Positions 22,862 through 30,782 of a stretch of DNA of 64,000 nt are shown here, piece after piece. The notes beneath the pieces are model-generated. The model did not search any database, was not told where the DNA came from, and saw only the letters and a program-made list of their open reading frames with translations. Positions within the stretch are counted from its first letter, which is position 1. Each line of letters begins with the position of its first letter. The position numbers and the translations under genes are program-made. The stretch comes from Seminavis robusta. Its lineage: Eukaryota > Bacillariophyta > Bacillariophyceae > Naviculales > Naviculaceae. The stretch is from the NCBI GenBank assembly GCA_903772945.1, contig CAICTM010000190.1, forward strand, positions 1 through 64,000. Direction: 5' to 3'.

Positions 22862-24109
22862 ATGGGCACTTTCAACAGAGCCAAGAAGGTCTTGCAGAAG
22901 TTGAGAAAGAAGACCCAAGTATCGCCATCCACGGAAATCCCAACCCTTTTCGTGACACTCAATGACAAAACAAAGGATGTGGACCGCAACGCATGCTCTT
23001 TGTCATTTCAATCATTGAGTCGTGACGTTGTTGTCACCATCAAAAAGGAGATTGAAATTTTATACGACCGCACTGGCTATGCAGTGGAACAACCAGCAAA
23101 GAATCAAAAGTACGAACAAAGCATGTCATCCTTCTTTGAAAAGCTTGGGCAGTTGCCCAACTTGACTTCCGTGACGGTGATTGGCGGAACCAAAGGAGTG
23201 GAAGGATCACTCAATCTCCGCCACTTGACTGCACTATTCATGGCAGCTGCTGGTAATCTGGAGAGCTTTACTCTGTCCAATCTCGATGTGATTGCAGAAC
23301 ATGAGGCGGAGTTGGAAGAGTTCGCGGGAGCCATTCGACGACTGGTGTCATTGCGACGCTTCACGCTGCCTAAATGCAGGCTTGCTGTTGAGGTTGATGC
23401 AATGTACCAAGCTGCCCCACGCAGTTATTGGACATCGACCTTTGAGTCTTGTGCAAGTTTACCGTACCTGGAGTTATTGGAAATTAACGCTTGCAAGGTG
23501 AAACTTAATCCGGAGACAAGGTTGGGAATCTGCAGTCCGAAACTACTAGTCCGTTTGCTGGATTGCGAAGCATTGGATTACAGGTTCTTGACCAGCATTA
23601 AGCGGCTGGAGATTTCGTTGGCGCGTCGAAACCAAGATTGCACCCTGAAACTGATGCGATTTCTGATGGAATATCTGAAAAAGACCCGCGATCTTGAAGA
23701 ACTAGACCTTACATTGCAGGCACCAGTCCACCCAGACTGTGTAAATGTCCTGTGTGAAGCCCTCGCAGTCAACAAGAGCTTGAAGCGCCTTGTGCTTCTC
23801 GCGCCTCTAGACAACTCACTTCCAAATGGGTTCAACGACTCCGGAACTTGGGAGCATCTCAACAAACACAACCATACCCTTGAAGCATTCGATATTATCC
23901 CTGAAGGTCAGCTGTCGCCTGTGGTTCTTGAGCAGAAAGAGTTTTGGTTGTTGAAGAATCGGTTCTTTCGTCCCTACCGGGCTATATTGGAAGCCACGAC
24001 AGCAGAAATGTGGGTTGGGGTGTTGTCTAACCCGGACTTACAAGGCAACCTGTCAGCGCTGTTTTACGTGTTGTCCAATGTGCAAGCAAAGCTAATCCAA
24101 AGTTCATAA
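22862..24109 (+). CDS. Leucine-rich-repeat-like protein of unknown function
   Basis: Intronless. I chose the Met at 22862 (MGTFNRAKKVLQKLRKK, 415 residues); an in-frame Met at 22787 would add 25 residues of Ser-rich leader. The body has irregular leucine-rich segments (LPNLTSVTVIGG, LESFTLSNLDV, LRRFTLPKCRL, LELLEINACKV, IKRLEISLARR, LEELDLTLQA, LKRLVLLAPL) at about 30 to 50 residue spacing, which fits an LRR-type solenoid. The N-terminus is basic. There is no signal peptide or transmembrane segment. It is probably a binding protein; partner unknown. Confidence 0.72.
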   Translation: MGTFNRAKKVLQKLRKKTQVSPSTEIPTLFVTLNDKTKDVDRNACSLSFQSLSRDVVVTIKKEIEILYDRTGYAVEQPAKNQKYEQSMSSFFEKLGQLPNLTSVTVIGGTKGVEGSLNLRHLTALFMAAAGNLESFTLSNLDVIAEHEAELEEFAGAIRRLVSLRRFTLPKCRLAVEVDAMYQAAPRSYWTSTFESCASLPYLELLEINACKVKLNPETRLGICSPKLLVRLLDCEALDYRFLTSIKRLEISLARRNQDCTLKLMRFLMEYLKKTRDLEELDLTLQAPVHPDCVNVLCEALAVNKSLKRLVLLAPLDNSLPNGFNDSGTWEHLNKHNHTLEAFDIIPEGQLSPVVLEQKEFWLLKNRFFRPYRAILEATTAEMWVGVLSNPDLQGNLSALFYVLSNVQAKLIQSS

Positions 24110-24557
24110 AATCAGCAATGAAAGCAGGCAAAGAGACCCCCTTTCACATCAGCCAACAATGAACAACTCCTTCCACGTCAACAATGTTCAAATGAGGCCA
24201 AACATGCCTTGGATACGTCAACACTGAACAAATGAGGCCAAAGATGCCTCGGATACCGATACGCAGCAAACACCATACTAGTACACACTACAGCGAAAGA
24301 TACTTGGTTACATGCAACTGCTTCTACATTTTTACGTTGGCAAGCCATCTCTATCATCAACAATCGACGCTGCTGCGGAGTTTCATCCTTTTCGAAGTTC
24401 TCCCGAGGGCAAGGAAGCAAGATCATTGAAGGGAGTAGGATTGAAGTCATGCGCATTCGATAACTTGCCCGGCCACCCAATACCATGTTGATGCAAGTTG
24501 TACATTTTTTAAAAATGGTATGATACCGGCACTATGTAGCTTTCTTGTCTTCGTTTC
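24110..24557. repeat. Spacer with an imperfect direct repeat
   Basis: At about 24174-24260 a unit of roughly 40 bases (AAATGAGGCCAAACATGCCT and flanks) is followed by a diverged second copy (AAATGAGGCCAAAGATGCCT). The remainder, between two convergent genes, holds no visible gene. Confidence 0.6.
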
Positions 24558-25298
24558 CTAATGCCCCAACATAAAAGTATTCATTGCCGCCTTGTCCATT
24601 TCCTCTTTTTGTTCTTTCAGCTGTGGGTCGCTGAGCTTGTCTTGTTGCAGCAGCTTCAGCAGCTTGTCCACCTGCTGCTTGTCGTTCACCTGGCCACGAA
24701 GACGTCGGCGTGTGCCTCCATCACCGCCATCTCCAAGCCTATTGAAGATGGTCATAACGAGACCCACAGCGGCTACTCGAAGTCGCTCAACAACATCGGA
24801 GTCTTCATCTTCTGCATTTCCCACTTCCGACGGGGTTTCTTCATCTTCACCGCCATTTTGACCAGCAAGTAACCCATTGATAAACCCAATGGCAACATCT
24901 CGCAACTGAATACGAAGATTGAGTTCTTCTCTTTCTCTTGCTGGGTCTCCACCTGCTACTTGCATCTCGTCTTCTTGTTGGCGCTCGTCGAGGACGGCCT
25001 GGACAATTTGACCACCGACGTAGACTAGTTGTTGTAGAATGGTGCCCTCAGTTCCCTCGCCGGTTTCACCAGGAGTCGGAGGACCGGAGGATCCAGCTCC
25101 TCCACTTCCTGTTGCTACTGGAGCAAAAAAGTTTCTGGCTCCAAGGGATGGATCGGCACATGGAATCAAAAAACAGACAATCGCGCCAAGGGGTGAGTCT
25201 GTTCCATCCTCATTCAAGACGAGCGCCGCACTCTGGGAAACCTGCACATTCTGAAACAGGAAGAGAAGGGAGAGAATACAGGAATAACCAAGCTTCAT
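24558..25298 (-). CDS. Small secreted protein of unknown function
   Basis: 246 residues from the Met at 25298 (MKLGYSCILSLLFLFQN). This start is preferred over an upstream in-frame Met at 25568 because it gives a clean signal peptide ending near SQSAA. The mature part has two early Cys (CFLIPC), a Gly/Ser/Pro-rich stretch, amphipathic helices (RIQLRDVAIGFINGLLAGQ; VERLRVAAVGLVMTIFNRL), an acidic linker between them and a charged Lys/Gln-rich tail. RRRLRG occurs between helices. No family is recognised. It is likely secreted or in an endomembrane compartment. Confidence 0.7.
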   Translation of the reverse strand: MKLGYSCILSLLFLFQNVQVSQSAALVLNEDGTDSPLGAIVCFLIPCADPSLGARNFFAPVATGSGGAGSSGPPTPGETGEGTEGTILQQLVYVGGQIVQAVLDERQQEDEMQVAGGDPAREREELNLRIQLRDVAIGFINGLLAGQNGGEDEETPSEVGNAEDEDSDVVERLRVAAVGLVMTIFNRLGDGGDGGTRRRLRGQVNDKQQVDKLLKLLQQDKLSDPQLKEQKEEMDKAAMNTFMLGH

Positions 25299-26028
25299 GG
25301 TGCAGTAACTATTTCTTTCTGTTTCTAGTGAGAGTCGAGTCTGATGCAGGAGCCAAAGTTTAAATTGCGAGAGAAATGGGAAGAAGAAGAAGGAGTTATG
25401 AAAATCGGCTAAAATGTGAGTGACAGTCGCTAAAGACGTTTCTTCAGTCTTTGCTTTGGATTCGATTTGGCTAAAAAAGTCGAAAGCGGGGCGCTCCGAC
25501 ACCACAGTTGCCAAAAAGAGAACCTCCAATCCCACGTTCCGACTTGATCGCTGTGGTCGTTTCATCACTACTACCAGGTAGCTAGCTACCGGTGGTGTGG
25601 AGACAATCTCTTGGAAGATGTTTAATTAAATGTACAGTACACGTACCGGTACCGGTACCGTATATCGCACTAATACTAACAGACGGTAGATACTACCTAT
25701 CTCGTAGATAGCGTACGTATTGCATTGGCCTACAGGTTGGTTGGTTCTTCTACAAAGAATATGTTGCTTCGGAGGTTGATTTTAGTGTGCTGTTAAATCT
25801 CTGTATCTTGATGTTCTTTGCATGTAATTCTTCCATAAGAACTGTGAGTAGATCTGCTCAGTCCGAGTCTTGTAACCATCCCGCACAACGCAAAACCCCA
25901 TTCCAACCCAACCAAGATCCATTCCAGTTCTGCATGATCCTCGAAGGTATCTTGGCTCATAAACTCAACCACCAGACAAAACTAACCTAATTCACTACAA
26001 GCAACAGCGTAAACACCAGACAAATCCA
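25299..26028. repeat. Spacer with CCGGTACC palindrome run
   Basis: At about 25641-25662 the sequence reads as overlapping GTACCGGTACCGGTACCGTA palindromes, flanked by other GTAC sites. CTAGCTAGCTACCGG lies near 25578. No gene is visible in the spacer between these divergent genes. Confidence 0.55.
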
Positions 26029-26752
26029 ATGGGCATCATTCGCTCCCGACAAGAAGACACCCGAACGGCTCAGATGATGGCTCTGATCTTTCCGGAGCTG
26101 GATTCCAAGTTTGCCCAATTCCCCATGAAACGGGGAAATTGGTTGTATCCCATAGAAACTGAAAGTGATGAGCAAGGATGTCCTGCCTTTATTCCCTTGG
26201 ACAAAATGACAGAGATGAAGGAACACTACGTTTATGGGTCAGCAACCCACAAACATTTGGGAACCAGGCAAGGATACTATCATGTCCTCACCAAAGAAGC
26301 TCATATGATCCTCCACCATCGTATGCAAGGACCACTGCAACTCCAGTATCTGTGTGCCATCGATGGCCACAAGAGAGAAGCTTGGTCCAGAACACAAAAA
26401 ATACTCAAATTTAGATCTCTCTGCGGACTGGCGGATGATGACCACTGTTTGTTTACTGGAAATAGGGTACAAACCATCCAAGGCAAATCTGCTCTGGCCG
26501 CGTTGCTGGGGGCCTCTGGTATGTCAAGATATGCATAGATTGATAGCCATAGCCCATTTATTTGCTAGCATACTTTTAATAAATCAGCAAGATATGAAAT
26601 TGAGTTCCTATAATATCAACGAGTAATAAGGACTACCGGCACCGGTAGCATACCGGCACCGGTAGCATAGATACAAGATCACCCTCTCAGCTTGCTTTAG
26701 TAACTATGATGGTGCTTCTATGATGCTTTGCTTCCTTGCTGATGAATGGTGA
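26029..26752 (+). CDS. Small protein of unknown function, probably two exons
   Basis: Exon 1 starts at the Met at 26029 (MGIIRSRQEDTRTAQM). If unspliced it ends at 26538 with 169 residues. A GTATGT donor at 26519 and a CCCTCTCAG acceptor ending at 26690 agree in phase and would give join(26029..26518, 26691..26752), 183 residues ending NYDGASMMLCFLADEW. I prefer the spliced form, with modest confidence. The protein is basic and rich in His, Met and aromatic residues (KEHYVYGSATHKHLG, LTKEAHMILHHRMQG). It has no signal peptide. No family is recognised. Confidence 0.5.
26634..26669 (+). repeat. Direct repeat of TACCGGCACCGGTAGCA
   Basis: The unit TACCGGCACCGGTAGCA occurs twice back to back at about 26634-26668, inside the proposed intron of the small gene at 26029. 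It belongs to the CCGG-rich palindromic sequence type that fills spacers in this window. Confidence 0.7.
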
Positions 26753-27198
26753 ATCGGTATGAGTGCCACCCTACAGCGTACGGCTGGGAGGTTCTTGCCA
26801 ACATTGTCTACGAGGAAGCAAGAGAGGAAGGGACTACACAGATCTCCAAAAGAGCTCCGTCTAGGCCCCTTGGTCGCCCCATGATGCAGCATGCGTATTC
26901 GTTCATCGTTCCTTTCAAAAAGAAGAAGACAGAAGCGACTTTTGGCGCACAATATAACCATCAAGGCTTGAAAGCAAGGAGAAGCACTCTGTGGACGCCG
27001 CCGCCGTCGTTGAAGCCAAAGACTGCAACGAACTCCCGCTAGCCAGGACGGCCACATCACCTGTATGTAAGTAAGCTACATGTAAGATCAGATCAATATA
27101 AAATGTGCAATTTATTAATAGAATCCCGATGCCCTGTAGTCTAAAACAAAGCACCATTGCAGTTGCAGCATTGCGCGTGGGTCGCACCGTGCCATAGC

Positions 27199-29811
27199 TT
27201 AGCTACGGTGAGACCTGCTACTAGTGCTTGGCCTCCTCTTCCCTATGCCCGAGACTCGCCTCAAGACCTGGCCCAGTCGTTGCTTGGGAAAATGCAATGT
27301 CTTCTTCAAGAAAGCTTTCTTTTCCAAGGTCGTGGCTTCCGGAGGAACACTACTGGGTGCCTTGGTTGCAGAAAAGCTCCGACGACGACAAGCGGACGAT
27401 GCTCCTGACGCCGCAGTCTGAACCGTCTGAATCGACTCGCGGCGCACGGGAAAGGGAAGCTCGGTTTCTTCACTCATGATGCTCTTGTTGGAATTGCTGC
27501 GAAACCTGCTCTCGCCAGTACTCATTACATCTTCTTCACTCATGCGCATGGGCCGGGCGGGTGCACTCTGTCTGCGACTACTCTTGGCCGAGCTGGATTG
27601 GTCGTCCGAAAGTGAATCGAAATCGGGCATGGGAGCACTGCTGTGGAACCTCCGGTTGCTGCCAGATGATTCTTCGTAGACGGAAGATTCGTCGATGCGA
27701 ACCTCTTCGAGGTGTTGAAGCGATCTTCGACTGCGCTGGAAATCGAATGGAGCGGCAGATTCCGAGTCCTTGCTGAATTCGTCATCGTCGTCGACATGAA
27801 AGCTGGCCGATGCGTCGACCTCATTATCCACTTCCGCAATGCAGTCCACGGTGGCTCCCACCAAACTGCTTCGACGACCGGGTGGTCGAGGCACTCCGTC
27901 AAACTGGCCAGCGCCAGTAGAACGACTGCTGGTACCCGGAGATCCTGAAAAGCCACCGGATCGCTGCGAACTAGACGTCAAGCTGTTGCGACGCCACGGT
28001 TGTTGCGGCGGGAATCCGTTCGATCGCTGCGAACTAGATGCCAAACTGTTGCGGCGCCACGGTTGTTGCGGCGGATGAAAGCCATTTTTGGAGCCACGCG
28101 AACTGGATGTCAAGCTCAGACGGCGCCATGGCATTTGCGGTGGGTGGGCGGCACATTCTTCTTCTTGCCCTTCTTTATTCTCACCTCCGCAACGACAATA
28201 GTAGTCCTGAATATCATCATCTTCGTGGTAGTTGTGGTATCGCGAGACATTATCATCGTCCACGAGAATGGGCACACTGTTCCCATCCATTTCGGCTAGA
28301 TTCCGATCACTGTTGCTCATGGTAAAGACAAAGACACCGCGCACCGACGAGAAAGCACTGGAAATGGAACTAAAAAAGCTGGCTCGCGATCCACCACTAT
28401 TGTTGTTGTTGTGCCCGTTGTGGTGCCCTATCCCTCCTCGTCGACTGCTGGTGCCCCAACCCGAGAATTGTCGACGAAACGAATTCATGCCGCGTCGACT
28501 GCTGCCTCCTCCAAAGATCTGGTGCAAGTGAAGACTCGCTTGTCGGTCCTTCTTGTTCTGCGCCGAAAGAGGAGTGCTGTTGGTGCTATCCTCCAGCAGG
28601 TCTAGCTTGGAGAGCATGTTGGGTGTGAGCTGGTCCAAGATGTAGTCCGCATCCTCATCTTTTTCGGTCATGGCCTCGGTGGAGCCAAGTTCTGCCGTTG
28701 AGAACTCTCGCTTGCTGAATATGCGACGTTGACTCTTGCCGGTAATGACGAGTCGGTTGTGATCATCATCTTCAGGTTCATGATGGCTGCTGCCATGATT
28801 GATATTGTCTTGCTCATCATGATGGTGCCCACAGCCTGCCACCTTGTTTCCTGTGGAATTCGAGCTGTTGGTTTGATTGCGTCGAAAGGAAAGAAAGCGA
28901 AGGCTGCGACTGGCCGTCGAATCGTCCTGGCTCGATGATCGGCTGGGCATGCGGGGTGGCATGCGAAAGGACTTGGCAGTCTCTTTATTGGCAGCATCAT
29001 TGTGATCATTGCTTGGTTTGCGGACTGGCAATCGAAAGGACAGAGCTCCCTTGTTTTCTTTCTTATCATTGCTTGGTTTGCGGACGGCTTTGCGAGGGAT
29101 TGTATCATCACTGGATCCACGGGTCAGGGTCAACTTTGGTAGTCGTCCCTTTCTCTTGACGGGCTCGTTGGTAGGATGAGCTTCTTGCGGTTCTTCGTCT
29201 TCTTCCACCAAGGCTGCTGCTTGTGCCGCTTTCTTGTCTTCGATACTCTGTCTTCGCCATGGAGCTGTCGGGAGACTGTCCATTCGCTTCAGTGGAGGCA
29301 TCTGCGGAACTTCCTGTTGTAGAGCACAGTCAGGATCTTCTTCTAGGCTAGCGGTTACTGGGACAGTTCGTTGCGGGTGCTTGGCCTTGTTGTTGGTACT
29401 CTCACTATGGCTTCGTTCCGGGAGGCGAAATGGACTCGGATGATACTCCAACGGGCTGTTGCCAAGCTCCAGCTCATCGTCATCGACGTTCACCGCAACA
29501 GTCGCTGGTGATGGCGGGCTCCCTTGATGATGGTGATGAATGGTCAGCATGCTTGGTCTGTATTTGGAATTGTCTTTCACAACCCTTGTGGAAGTCAATA
29601 AATGAAGTGAACTGTTGGAACTTGTCGAAGTACCCTCTTCCTGATCAGTGAAATAAGTTAATGGCAACCAACAATAGATACTGTACAGTACGATACTCTT
29701 GCTCGTAGAAGGATGAGCTTGCTGGGGATCTGCTCCTATTATGGCGACTTCAGAGCTGAGAGGAGCGACGTCTCGTGAGGTGGTTGAACGGTTTCCGTAT
29801 AGGCGCGACAA
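27199..29811 (-). CDS. Large serine/arginine-rich disordered protein with repeated RRxS sites
   Basis: Intronless, 870 residues as the longest frame. The Met at 29550 (MLTIHHHHQGSPPSP, 783 residues) is an equally good start. Almost all of it is low complexity, rich in Ser, Arg, Asn and His. Basic sites of the form RRxS recur: APWRRQS, three tandem PWRRxSLxSSS units near residues 550-620, GRRSSL, RRQS, VRRES and RRRSFS. These match the target pattern of PKA-type and CaMK-type kinases, so it may be a multi-site phosphorylated scaffold; that is inference. A stretch near residue 480-500 (FFSSISSAFSSVRGVFVF) is the only hydrophobic one. No enzymatic domain is seen. Confidence 0.75.
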   Translation of the reverse strand: MSRLYGNRSTTSRDVAPLSSEVAIIGADPQQAHPSTSKSIVLYSIYCWLPLTYFTDQEEGTSTSSNSSLHLLTSTRVVKDNSKYRPSMLTIHHHHQGSPPSPATVAVNVDDDELELGNSPLEYHPSPFRLPERSHSESTNNKAKHPQRTVPVTASLEEDPDCALQQEVPQMPPLKRMDSLPTAPWRRQSIEDKKAAQAAALVEEDEEPQEAHPTNEPVKRKGRLPKLTLTRGSSDDTIPRKAVRKPSNDKKENKGALSFRLPVRKPSNDHNDAANKETAKSFRMPPRMPSRSSSQDDSTASRSLRFLSFRRNQTNSSNSTGNKVAGCGHHHDEQDNINHGSSHHEPEDDDHNRLVITGKSQRRIFSKREFSTAELGSTEAMTEKDEDADYILDQLTPNMLSKLDLLEDSTNSTPLSAQNKKDRQASLHLHQIFGGGSSRRGMNSFRRQFSGWGTSSRRGGIGHHNGHNNNNSGGSRASFFSSISSAFSSVRGVFVFTMSNSDRNLAEMDGNSVPILVDDDNVSRYHNYHEDDDIQDYYCRCGGENKEGQEEECAAHPPQMPWRRLSLTSSSRGSKNGFHPPQQPWRRNSLASSSQRSNGFPPQQPWRRNSLTSSSQRSGGFSGSPGTSSRSTGAGQFDGVPRPPGRRSSLVGATVDCIAEVDNEVDASASFHVDDDDEFSKDSESAAPFDFQRSRRSLQHLEEVRIDESSVYEESSGSNRRFHSSAPMPDFDSLSDDQSSSAKSSRRQSAPARPMRMSEEDVMSTGESRFRSNSNKSIMSEETELPFPVRRESIQTVQTAASGASSACRRRSFSATKAPSSVPPEATTLEKKAFLKKTLHFPKQRLGQVLRRVSGIGKRRPSTSSRSHRS

Positions 29812-29870
29812 ACAGGTTTGGGCTCTGACTTTGGGGACTGACCCCCTCGATGAGCTCTATTAATATCTTA

Positions 29871-29901
29871 GGTCGCTCTCTACCGGAGGGACTAAAGTAG
29901 C
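29871..29901 (+). repeat. Left terminal inverted repeat of the element
   Basis: It begins GGTCGCTCTCTACCGGAGGG and ends ACTAAAGTAGC. It pairs with 30750-30780 in inverted orientation with one mismatch in the first few bases. Confidence 0.85.
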
Positions 29902-30749
29902 GACTAAAGGAAACCTTTAGGTGGTTGTTTAGTTCAAGATTTAGTCATTATCCTTTAGTAATGGTGGTGTCTACCAGCAGATGACTAAATCTCGGACTAA
30001 ACAATTTAGTCAGTTCTTTAGTCATTTGGACCTGTCTACCCAGCACTAAACAAATGACTAAACAAATGACTAAACGGAACACTACTGGACTTAAAGGACT
30101 CAAAAAAGATGTAACGGACTCAAACAAAGACTTAACAGAAGGGATTAAAGGACTCAAACAAAGACTTAACAGAAGTGATTATTTTTTTGAGATAACAAGA
30201 CTGAGATAACAAGACTCAAAACACACCATTGCCATGCACCTCTCCTTTGCACCTCTACTATCATATCGATCGTTCGATCGTTTGCACCTCTGGATGGTTT
30301 CCATGGTTCGATCGTTCGGAACTCCCACGAAGCACCTCTGTGGTAATCCTGTTGGAATTTGTTATCCAACTCGGTGTGCAGTCGTATTGTTTTGCACCTC
30401 TACCTCTATCAGCTCTGTCGCATGTCTCTGATAGTGAGGCTGTCCAATGAGGCTGATTCGATTCGTTCTTAAAGAGGCTTTAGTCGTTACGCTCGCTTCC
30501 TTGTTGGGCAAGTAGCTGCCTCTCTTGTTGAGGCTGTGCAATGAGGCTGGTTGAAGATTCATTCATTCATTCTTAAAGAGTCTTAAAGAAGCTTTAGTCG
30601 TTATGTTCGCTCACGACTAACCAGCCTCCGGTTAGTCGGTGAACGAACTTTGTGACTAAACCCTTTAGTCCGTGGGACGTTTAGTGGCTTGGGTAGACAC
30701 CACCCCCGGAGACTAAACTATGGACTAAACTACGAAATATGGCTTAGTG

Positions 30750-30780
30750 GCTACTTTAGTCCCTCCGGTAGAGAGCGGCC
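30750..30780 (-). repeat. Right terminal inverted repeat of the element
   Basis: On the plus strand it reads GCTACTTTAGTCCCTCCGG then TAGAGAGCGGCC. Just outside, after TA, GGCCGCTCTCTAC repeats the terminal sequence once more at 30784-30796. Confidence 0.85.
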
Positions 30781-30782
30781 TA

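Larger units (their letters stand above)
29871..30780. mobile_element. Non-autonomous DNA transposon (MITE-like) with terminal inverted repeats and TA target duplication
   Basis: The ends form near-perfect inverted repeats of about 31 bases: GGTCGCTCTCTACCGGAGGG on the left and its complement at 30750-30780, differing at base 3. The repeat then goes on imperfectly for more than 100 bases, sharing GGTGGTGTCTACC and many ACTAAA/TTTAGT motifs. A TA lies directly outside each end (29869-29870 and 30781-30782), as for Tc1/mariner-type elements. No transposase frame is present. The interior has two direct repeats: ACTCAAACAAAGACTTAACA at about 30119 and 30150, and a GAGGCT..TTTAGTCGTTA segment at about 30430-30495 and 30530-30605. 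It is 910 bases long. Confidence 0.8.

Noticed and set aside
24558-25298. RRLRG in the small secreted protein as an RxLR-type effector motif
   Set aside because: It lies far from the signal peptide, and diatoms are not known to use such effectors.
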